NCBI GenBank assembly: GCA_964647745.1
Contig: CAZYJG010000046.1
Location: forward strand, 1 to 11,372
Length of the DNA stretch: 11,372 bases
Source: Thiopontia sp964647745
Lineage (GTDB): Bacteria > Pseudomonadota > Gammaproteobacteria > GCF-002020875
Direction: 5' to 3'
Below are positions 6,560 through 11,372 of this stretch, one piece after another; positions within the stretch are counted from its first letter, which is position 1; every line of letters starts with the position of its first letter. A model generated the notes under the pieces. It saw nothing but the letters and a program-made list of their open reading frames with translations. It did no database searches and had not been told where the DNA came from. A program made the position numbers and the translations under genes.

Positions 6560-7015
6560 CTATCCTCTTCCGGTATGGCCAAAGCCGCCGGCACCGCGCT
6601 CCGAGACACCGAACGCCTCCACCACCTCAAACTCGGCCTGAATCACCGGAACAAAGACCATCTGTGCAATCCGCTCCCCCGGTTCCACGGTAAAGGCGCT
6701 GTTGCCGCGATTCCAGCAGGAGACAAAAACCTGTCCCTGATAGTCGGAGTCGATCAGCCCCACCAGATTTCCCAGCACCACCCCGTGCTTGTGTCCCAGC
6801 CCGGAGCGGGGAAGCAGGGTGGCCGCCATCTTTGCATCCTGCATATGGATTGCAATCCCGGTCGGGATCAATTCAGTCTGCCCGGGGGCCAGCTCCAGCG
6901 GCCCGTCGATACAGGCCCGCAGATCCATCCCCGCTGAGCCCTCGGTTGCATAGTGCGGTAGCGGATACTCGGTTCCGATACGCGCGTCCAGAATCTTCAG
7001 CTCAACCTTTTTCAT
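6560..7015 (-). CDS. dut: dUTP diphosphatase (dUTPase)
   Basis: A 151-residue trimeric dUTPase. It hydrolyses dUTP to dUMP and pyrophosphate, keeping uracil out of DNA and supplying dUMP for thymidylate. The five family motifs are present in order: AGMDLRA (28-34), PRSGLG (69-74), GNLVGLIDSDYQG (82-94, with the catalytic Asp), GERIAQMVF (113-121) and RGAGGFGHTGR (140-150, the arm that closes over the neighbouring active site). The length equals E. coli Dut. The start is the ATG of MKKVELKILD, preceded by AGAGAGG; a longer frame to 7030 starts inside coaBC and is not favoured. It overlaps the 3' end of coaBC by 14 nt, and algC begins 3 bp after its stop, so the three genes look translationally coupled. 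Confidence 0.97.
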   Translation of the reverse strand: MKKVELKILDARIGTEYPLPHYATEGSAGMDLRACIDGPLELAPGQTELIPTGIAIHMQDAKMAATLLPRSGLGHKHGVVLGNLVGLIDSDYQGQVFVSCWNRGNSAFTVEPGERIAQMVFVPVIQAEFEVVEAFGVSERGAGGFGHTGRG

Positions 7016-8222
7016 CCATCCTCTCTGCAATTATTGTAATCAGTTGTCTCGCCAGCTGCTGCTTGGTAGCTTGCGGCAATATCTTCTCCCCCCCCTCCCA
7101 AAAGAGGGCAAGGGCATTCTCATCGGCATCAAACCCAGTTCCGGGCTCCCCAACACGGTTGGCAGCGATCATATCCACCCCCTTTGCCTCCAGCTTCTGT
7201 CGTGCATGGTGCTCAAGCTGCTCCGTCTCTGCGGCAAATCCCACGGTAAAGGGTGGGTCCTCACGATCCGCGACCCCGGCGAGAATATCACGGTTTCTCA
7301 CCATCCTGAGGGTCATCTCCTCCCCTGCTGAACCACCCTTCTTGATCTTCTGTTCCGCAACCTCTGCAGGGCGATAGTCGGCAACGGCTGCCGTTGCAAT
7401 AAAGAGTGTTGCAGTGGCCGCCTCCTGCTCCACAACTGCTGCCATCTCCTCCGCCCGCTCCACATCAATCCGGCGTACGCTGCGCGGGGTCTCCAGTGCA
7501 ACCGGTCCGGTAACCAGGGTGACCGCCGCACCCGCCTCCATCGCCGCCCGGGCGATGGCAAACCCCATCTTCCCGGAGCTGCGGTTGGTGATAAAACGGA
7601 CCGGATCGATCGGCTCCCGGGTGGGTCCGGCCGTTACCAGCACCCGTTCACCCTGCAGTAACCCGGACTCAAACTGTGCAGCAGCCGCCTCCAGGATCTC
7701 TGCAGGCCCAGCCATGCGGCCCGGCCCCACATCACCACAGGCCTGCTCCCCGATCGCAGGACCGACCATCGCCACCCCTCCTGCCTTGAGTTGCGCCACA
7801 TTGTTCCGGGTTGCGGGGTCGGCCCACATCTGCCGGTTCATTGCCGGGGCGAGCAGCTGGGGAGCGGTTGTTGCCCGACAGATTGCCGTCAGCAGATCAT
7901 CGGCACGCCCCACCGCATGGCGCGCCAGAAAGTCGGCCGTTGCGGGAGCCACCAGCAGCAGATCGGCCCAGCGGGAGAGCTCGATATGGCCCATCCCCGC
8001 CTCTGCCTCGGGATCAAGCAGGGTGGTATGGACCGGGTTGCCGGAGAGGGCCTGAAAGGTGAGTGGGGCGACAAACTGCTGTGCCGCATCGGTCATCACC
8101 ACACGCACCTCGGCCCCCGCCTTGATCAGCAGGCGCAGCAGCTCCGCACTCTTGTAGGCGGCGATCCCCCCCGTGACCCCCAACAGGATCCTGCGGTTCT
8201 GCAGTGTTGTGCTCTCACTCAT
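7002..8222 (-). CDS. coaBC: bifunctional CoaBC: phosphopantothenoylcysteine decarboxylase / phosphopantothenate-cysteine ligase
   Basis: A 406-residue fusion enzyme (Dfp) catalysing two successive steps of coenzyme A synthesis: coupling 4'-phosphopantothenate to cysteine (CoaB, CTP-dependent) and decarboxylating the product to 4'-phosphopantetheine (CoaC, FMN-dependent). The CoaC half has GVTGGIAAYK (15-24), catalytic His79 in GMGHIEL, PAMN (126-129) and the active-site Cys162 in QACGDVGPGRM. The CoaB half begins near residue 195 with VLVTAGPTREPIDPVR and continues with FITNRSSGKMG, ATAAVADYRP and KIKK. ATG at 8220-8222 gives the normal N-terminus; extensions to 8375 would enter repeat copy B. 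No Shine-Dalgarno sequence precedes it, but TATACT (complement 8231-8236) ends 8 nt upstream, so it may be leaderless. It heads the dut-algC cluster and is divergent from radC. Confidence 0.96.
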   Translation of the reverse strand: MSESTTLQNRRILLGVTGGIAAYKSAELLRLLIKAGAEVRVVMTDAAQQFVAPLTFQALSGNPVHTTLLDPEAEAGMGHIELSRWADLLLVAPATADFLARHAVGRADDLLTAICRATTAPQLLAPAMNRQMWADPATRNNVAQLKAGGVAMVGPAIGEQACGDVGPGRMAGPAEILEAAAAQFESGLLQGERVLVTAGPTREPIDPVRFITNRSSGKMGFAIARAAMEAGAAVTLVTGPVALETPRSVRRIDVERAEEMAAVVEQEAATATLFIATAAVADYRPAEVAEQKIKKGGSAGEEMTLRMVRNRDILAGVADREDPPFTVGFAAETEQLEHHARQKLEAKGVDMIAANRVGEPGTGFDADENALALFWEGGEKILPQATKQQLARQLITIIAERMDEKG

Positions 8223-8230
8223 GGAGGGGA

Positions 8231-8236
8231 AGTATA
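8231..8236 (-). promoter_or_regulatory. coaBC: candidate -10 element of coaBC (leaderless)
   Basis: TATACT within TGTATACT lies 8 nt before the coaBC ATG, the same motif and almost the same distance as upstream of the ferredoxin gene. A good -35 at 16-18 bp is missing; TTGAAA lies only 13 bp upstream. Confidence 0.3.
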
Positions 8237-8262
8237 CAGCACTCCCTGTTTTCAACAGTATT

Positions 8263-8398
8263 GGCAAAACTCCCTGGAGCGTCATTCCCGCATGCCTGTC
8301 CTCGCGAAGGCGGGGGGCGGGAATCTGGTAATCAATAGCCTGCAAAGCTATGGCCGCACTGGATTCCCCGGTCAAGCCGGGGAATGACGAGTTTTACA
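8263..8398. repeat. MITE-like dispersed repeat, copy B (136 bp)
   Basis: Same element and orientation as 211-325. GCAAAACTC (8264-8272) and GAGTTTTAC (8389-8397) are its terminal repeats, now with one mismatch. A stretch of about 51 bp (about 8345-8395) is identical to copy A. The left stem (ATTCCCGC...GCGGGAAT) carries a ~21-bp insertion including CATGCCTGTCCTCGCG. It starts 41 bp upstream of the coaBC start codon, also on the 5' side of a minus-strand gene as in copy A. Confidence 0.85.
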
Positions 8399-8475
8399 AA
8401 TACCTCGCCCGGTAACATTTTGTAACCCAACAGCACCCTCTGCAGGCAATCCTCTGATTTACTAATTAAACATTC

Positions 8476-8587
8476 CAAATGTATTGGCAGCTCCTGTCTG
8501 CGGCACGTTCAGGCACATCCATGTGTCACTCGACCGTGGGCATCCTTGTCCACAGACGACCGCATCTCAGGACTGCCAATACTTTTG
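8476..8587. repeat. inverted-repeat element upstream of radC (112 bp)
   Basis: Outer arms of 15 bp, CAAATGTATTGGCAG (8476-8490) and CTGCCAATACTTTTG (8573-8587), pair at 14 of 15 positions and continue imperfectly inward (CTCCTG...CAGGA; TGCGG...CCGCA). Internal hairpins are CACAT-CC-ATGTG (8513-8524) and GTGG...CCAC (8536-8553). The CATCCATG tip also occurs in the element at 2041-2153, hinting at a distant relation. It ends 41 bp before the radC ATG. Confidence 0.75.
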
Positions 8588-8628
8588 AACTTTTTATTTC
8601 AGGCAAACTACAACAGAGAGGAGAATCC

Positions 8629-9306
8629 ATGGCCATCAGAGACTGGCCCGAGGGTGAACGCCCACGAGAGAGGCTGCTGGAGCGGGGGGCAGAGAGCCTC
8701 TCTGATGCCGAGCTGCTGGCCATCTTTCTGCGTACCGGGGTCAGGGGCAAGTCAGCGGTCGATCTGGCGCGTGATCTGCTGCAGGAGTTTGGGGGGCTGC
8801 GTCCGCTGCTGGAGGCGAGCCGGGAGCAGTTCTGTGCTGCACGGGGGCTGGGGGATGCGAAGTTTGTCCAGCTCCAGGCTGCACTGGAGATCTCCTCCCG
8901 ACACCTCAGGGCCGAGCTGCAGCGGGGTGATGCAGTCACCGATCCGGGGCTGACCAGGAGCTATCTCACCACCCGCCTGCGCGGTTTTCCCCATGAGGCG
9001 TTCGGTGCACTCTTTCTCGACAACCGCCACCGCATCATCGCCTTCGAGATCCTCTTTACCGGAACCATAGACGGTGCCTCTGTCCACCCCCGTGAGGTGA
9101 TCCGCCGGGCATTGCACCACAATGCCGCCGCCATCATCCTTGCCCATAACCACCCGTCCGGGGTGGCGGAGCCGAGTCGTGCCGACCACGCCATCACCCG
9201 GCAGCTGCGCAGGGCGCTGGAGCAGGTCGATATCCGGGTGCTGGACCACATTATCGTTGGGGATGGGGAGCTTGCCACCTCACTGGCTGAGCGTGGAATG
9301 GTATAG
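8629..9306 (+). CDS. radC: RadC/JAB-domain protein (DNA repair protein RadC family)
   Basis: A 225-residue RadC-family protein, the same length as E. coli RadC (about 222). The N-terminal part has the WPEGERPRERLLERGAESL start and a helix-hairpin-helix-like RGLGDAKFVQLQAALEI (72-88). The C-terminal JAB1/MPN+ domain carries the metal-binding motif H173-x-H175-P-S-G...D186 and upstream Glu140 in FEILFTGTIDGASVHPREV. The family fold predicts a metal hydrolase or DNA-binding protein; the old assignment to recombinational repair is not firmly supported in the literature I know, so the role is open. AGGAG (8619-8623) lies 5 nt before ATG 8629; the longer frame from 8479 would read through the inverted-repeat element. 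It is divergent from coaBC, as in E. coli, but here is followed by pilin genes rather than rpmB-rpmG. Confidence 0.94.
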   Translation: MAIRDWPEGERPRERLLERGAESLSDAELLAIFLRTGVRGKSAVDLARDLLQEFGGLRPLLEASREQFCAARGLGDAKFVQLQAALEISSRHLRAELQRGDAVTDPGLTRSYLTTRLRGFPHEAFGALFLDNRHRIIAFEILFTGTIDGASVHPREVIRRALHHNAAAIILAHNHPSGVAEPSRADHAITRQLRRALEQVDIRVLDHIIVGDGELATSLAERGMV

Positions 9307-9316
9307 GGAAGCCCTG

Positions 9317-9868
9317 ATGCGCGGCTTTACCCTGCCGGAGCTGTTGATCACTCTGGCACTGCTCGCAATCCTTGCTGCGCAACTCACCCCCGATCTCTCT
9401 ACCATACTCCGGGACAACAGACTCCATGCAATTGCCGCAAGGGTCAGCCAGGAGCTGCAGCTGGCCCGCACCGAGGCGATCCAGAGAAACCGCAAGGTCA
9501 CCCTCTGCAAGAGCGACAACACCCTCCAGTGCAACAACTCAGCGGCGTGGGAGTCCGGCTGGATCCTGTTTGAGAATCTGGATGGCGATGGAAGGGTTGA
9601 CACTGGAGACCGTGTTCTTCGGCTTGGTGAACCACTGCCGACCGGCATCACCATGCGTGGGGCGGGAAACTTCAGGAACCGTGTCACCTACAAGCCTACC
9701 GGGGACTCCACCAGCTTCAGCCGCCTGGTTCTATGCAGTGACAACCGGCTGGAGGGGGCAGAGGTGATCTATATCAACAGCACGGGACGCATCCGCATTG
9801 GCGAGGACAGTGATGGAGACAGTATCCCGGAGGATAGCAGTGGAAACAATATCAGCAGCTGTGGGTAG
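9317..9868 (+). CDS. fimT: GspH/FimT-type minor pseudopilin
   Basis: A 183-residue prepilin-like protein. MRG|FTLPELLITLALLAILA shows the prepilin peptidase site after Gly3 with Glu at +5, then one hydrophobic helix (about 4-25) that embeds it in the inner membrane before assembly. The rest fits FimT/FimU/GspH: QLARTEAIQRNRKVTLCKS (48-66), a short CKS...QC loop, WESGWILFENLDGDG and two more cysteines near the end. Such proteins prime or cap type IV pili or type II secretion pseudopili, and FimT-type proteins can bind DNA in competence. Acidic stretches DGDGRVDTGDR and EDSDGDSIPEDSSG look like calcium-binding loops. ATG 9317 has AGGGAA (9305-9310) six nt upstream, 10 bp after the radC stop. 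The 3-residue leader is unusually short. The pilE-like gene overlaps its end. Confidence 0.86.
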   Translation: MRGFTLPELLITLALLAILAAQLTPDLSTILRDNRLHAIAARVSQELQLARTEAIQRNRKVTLCKSDNTLQCNNSAAWESGWILFENLDGDGRVDTGDRVLRLGEPLPTGITMRGAGNFRNRVTYKPTGDSTSFSRLVLCSDNRLEGAEVIYINSTGRIRIGEDSDGDSIPEDSSGNNISSCG

Positions 9869-10259
9869 GCCGATTTCCGAGGGATTTACCCTGCTGGAGC
9901 TGCTGATCTCACTGGCCGTTATTGCAATAGTGGCTGTGATCGCCATCCCCTCCTATGAGGGGCAGCTGCTGCAGGGACGACGCAGTGATGGCACCACCGC
10001 ACTGACCACCTTCTCCCAGCGGGTTGAGCGCCATTTCCTGGAGAACGGGAGCTATAGCGGGGCATCGACTGCACTCTACAGGGAGCGCTCGCCCGAAGGT
10101 CACTATCTGCTTTCGATTACGGTCAGCGGTAGTGGCTATCAGCTGGAGGCCACCCCGTCCGGTATCCACTCTGCCGACACCCTCTGCGGGGGGTATACCC
10201 TGAACGAAAAGGGGGAGCGTGGAATCACCGGCTCCGGCACCCTCTCCGAGTGCTGGTAA
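9840..10259 (+). CDS. type IV pilin protein, PilE-like minor pilin
   Basis: A 139-residue type IVa prepilin. The site SEG|FTLLELLISLAVIAIVAVIAIPSYEGQL has Glu at +5 and the long N-terminal helix with the IPSYE turn of PilE/PilA-type pilins. The body continues RRSDGTTALTTFSQRVERHFLENGSY, the usual minor-pilin PilE pattern, and two cysteines (DTLCGGY and SECW) should close the C-terminal disulfide loop. I chose GTG 9840 because CGGAGGA (9828-9834) sits 5 nt upstream, giving a 15-residue leader and a 29-nt overlap with fimT. GTG 9861, ATG 9813 and TTG 9798 are in-frame alternatives with poorer support. It is probably cotranscribed with fimT and perhaps radC. Its stop lies 1 bp from the ispH stop on the other strand. 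Confidence 0.85.
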   Translation: METISAAVGRPISEGFTLLELLISLAVIAIVAVIAIPSYEGQLLQGRRSDGTTALTTFSQRVERHFLENGSYSGASTALYRERSPEGHYLLSITVSGSGYQLEATPSGIHSADTLCGGYTLNEKGERGITGSGTLSECW

Positions 10260-10260
10260 C

Positions 10261-11196
10261 CTATCGCAACTCAACCGGCAGCGGGAAGAAGACCTCTTCG
10301 CGCTCGATGGCCGATTCACCGCCCCACTCTGCCCCCAACTGCTTCAGCCGCTCGATCACCCCCTGCACCAGGATCTCTGGTGCCGATGCCCCTGCAGAGA
10401 CCCCGACACACCCTGTATCATCATCAAACCACGCTGCCTGGATCTCATCCGCCTGGTCAATCAGGTAGGCCCTTGCCCCGGAGGATTCCGCAATCTCCCG
10501 CAGGCGGTTGGAGTTCGAGCTGTTGGCCGACCCCACAACCAGCACCACGTCACACTGAGAGGCAAGCTGCTTGATCGCATTCTGCCGATTCTGTGTTGCA
10601 TAGCAGATATCATCCCGTTTAGGCCCCTGAAGCGAGGAGAAGCGCTCTCTCAGTGCCTCTACCACAACAGAGGCATCATCCACCGACAGTGTGGTCTGGG
10701 TTGCATAGGCGAGAGACTCCGGATGGGCAACCTCCAGCTGTGCTGCCGACTCTGCACTCTCCACCAGATGGATAGCCCCCCCGGGGCTCTGCGGATAACG
10801 CCCCAGTGTCCCCTCAACCTCCGGATGGCCTGCATGGCCAATCAGTACCACATCACGCCCCTCCCGGGCGTGCCGCGCAACCTGGAGATGGACCTTTGTT
10901 ACCAGAGGACAGGTTGCGTCAAATACCTGAAGCCCCCGCTCTGCTGCCTCCTTCTCCACCGCAGAGGAGACGCCGTGGGCACTGAAGATGACCCGCGCAC
11001 CCTGCGGGACCTCATCCAGGTCCTGCACAAAAATGGCACCACGAGCGCGCAGCTGGTCAACAACATAACGGTTGTGAACCACCTCGTGACGCACGTAGAT
11101 GGGGGCGCCAAAAAGCTCCAGCACCCTCTCCACAATCGCAATGGCGCGCTCCACACCGGCACAGAATCCCCGGGGGCTGGCCAACTCAATCCGCAT
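10261..11196 (-). CDS. ispH: 4-hydroxy-3-methylbut-2-enyl diphosphate reductase
   Basis: A 311-residue IspH (LytB), the [4Fe-4S] enzyme that converts HMBPP to IPP and DMAPP in the last step of the MEP isoprenoid pathway in the cytoplasm. The cluster cysteines are Cys12 (RGFCAGVERAI), Cys96 (DATCPLVTKVH) and Cys198 (DICYATQNRQ). The diphosphate- and substrate-binding residues His41 (VVHNRYVV), His74 (SAHGVS), His124 and Glu126 (HAGHPEVEG), and Thr168 (ATQTTLS) are in place, as are SANSSNSNRL and SAGASAPE. Length and spacing match E. coli IspH almost residue for residue. GGAG (complement 11204-11207) lies 7 nt before the ATG at 11194-11196. It converges on the pilE-like gene with a 1-bp gap, whereas in pseudomonads ispH lies codirectionally upstream of fimT-like genes. 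Confidence 0.97.
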   Translation of the reverse strand: MRIELASPRGFCAGVERAIAIVERVLELFGAPIYVRHEVVHNRYVVDQLRARGAIFVQDLDEVPQGARVIFSAHGVSSAVEKEAAERGLQVFDATCPLVTKVHLQVARHAREGRDVVLIGHAGHPEVEGTLGRYPQSPGGAIHLVESAESAAQLEVAHPESLAYATQTTLSVDDASVVVEALRERFSSLQGPKRDDICYATQNRQNAIKQLASQCDVVLVVGSANSSNSNRLREIAESSGARAYLIDQADEIQAAWFDDDTGCVGVSAGASAPEILVQGVIERLKQLGAEWGGESAIEREEVFFPLPVELR

Positions 11197-11213
11197 GCTA
11201 GTACTCCAATAAC

Positions 11214-11243
11214 ATGATAATTGCGGATACAGAGCTCACCCAA
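11214..11243 (-). promoter_or_regulatory. ispH: candidate ispH promoter borrowing a repeat end
   Basis: On the minus strand, TTGGGT (complement 11238-11243) and TATCAT (complement 11214-11219, 5/6 to consensus) are 18 bp apart. The -35 lies within the outer arm of the inverted repeat at 11232-11371. The predicted start near 11207 would give a very short leader beginning at the Shine-Dalgarno sequence, so this is tentative. Confidence 0.25.
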
Positions 11244-11371
11244 ATTGCCCAAGACAAGGTACAACCATGCAGGTATACCCCAGGGCACCCTCTCTTGCGC
11301 AAGCGCAATTCACCTTGTAGCCACTCTATATCAAATGGTTGTAACGATGTATTGGGCAATTTGGGTAGCTC
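11232..11371. repeat. 140-bp inverted-repeat element upstream of ispH
   Basis: Arms GAGCTCACCCAAATTGCCCA (from 11232) and TTGGGCAATTTGGGTAGCTC (11352-11371) pair over 20 bases apart from one extra C. A second arm pair, GTACAACCAT near 11259-11269 and ATGGTTGTAAC near 11335-11344, and a third, ACAAGGT/ACCTTGT, nest inside, with TTGCGCAA at the tip. There is no coding potential. It is cut close to the window edge but the outer arm appears complete. MITE-like; no second copy in the window. Confidence 0.75.
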
Positions 11372-11372
11372 C

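Larger units (their letters stand above)
8223..8628. other. 406-bp divergent spacer between coaBC and radC, mostly repeats
   Basis: No credible gene. From left to right it holds the coaBC -10-like TGTATACT (complement 8231-8238), repeat copy B (8263-8398), about 75 bp of AT-richer DNA containing CATTTTGTAACCC and TTACTAATTAAACATT, the 112-bp inverted repeat at 8476-8587, and the radC ribosome-binding site (AGGAG, 8619-8623). I could not place a convincing radC promoter by eye. Confidence 0.7.

Noticed and set aside
10219..11217. Plus-strand open frame of 332 codons antisense to ispH
   Set aside because: Shadow of an intact IspH; the translation is rich in Pro, Cys, His and Leu without domain signatures.

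Overview
The window reads as chromosome of a GC-rich gammaproteobacterium, most likely a sulfur-oxidising chemolithoautotroph. The evidence is a type I (proteobacterial) phosphoribulokinase of the Calvin cycle beside a TauE/SafE-type anion exporter, plus a coaBC-dut-algC-argB order with radC divergent from coaBC, which I recall from Pseudomonas-like gammaproteobacteria. I see no transposase, phage gene, CRISPR array, tRNA or rRNA. The proteins are mostly housekeeping or pathway enzymes of standard length with intact motifs.

Layout. (1) 1-813, minus strand: the 5' part of an alpha/beta hydrolase (runs off the left edge) and a 110-aa thioredoxin-like [2Fe-2S] ferredoxin, with repeat copy A between them. 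(2) 840-2015, plus: a GlcF-like iron-sulfur protein, divergent from the ferredoxin with only 26 bp between the start codons. (3) 2298-3185, plus: phosphoribulokinase behind an inverted-repeat element and a candidate promoter. (4) 3234-8222, minus: coaBC > dut > algC > argB > tauE, a probable operon in its first three genes (14-bp overlap, then a 3-bp gap), followed by a 211-bp spacer filled by a nested palindrome and then argB and tauE. (5) 8629-10259, plus: radC, fimT-like and pilE-like minor pilin genes, tightly packed. (6) 10261-11196, minus: ispH, ending 1 bp from the pilin gene. (7) 11197-11372: ispH upstream region with another long inverted repeat.

How the genes relate. The minus-strand cluster makes 4'-phosphopantothenate/4'-phosphopantetheine (CoA), clears dUTP, supplies mannose-1-P/glucose-1-P for polysaccharides and commits glutamate to arginine. 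Phosphoribulokinase regenerates the Rubisco substrate. The two pseudopilins would join a type IV pilus assembled elsewhere. IspH finishes the MEP isoprenoid pathway.

The most unusual content is between genes. Nearly every spacer longer than about 70 bp holds an inverted-repeat structure, and most differ from one another: a 115/136-bp MITE-like repeat present twice, separate 102-174-bp palindromic elements upstream of prk, argB, radC and ispH, a heptamer-repeat tract between prk and tauE, and a small inverted repeat covering the tauE ribosome-binding site. A second pattern is three genes (ferredoxin, GlcF-like, coaBC) that lack a Shine-Dalgarno sequence but carry a TATACT/TATACA-type -10 a few bases before ATG, suggesting leaderless transcripts. 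No wholly new multi-gene system is evident in the proteins.
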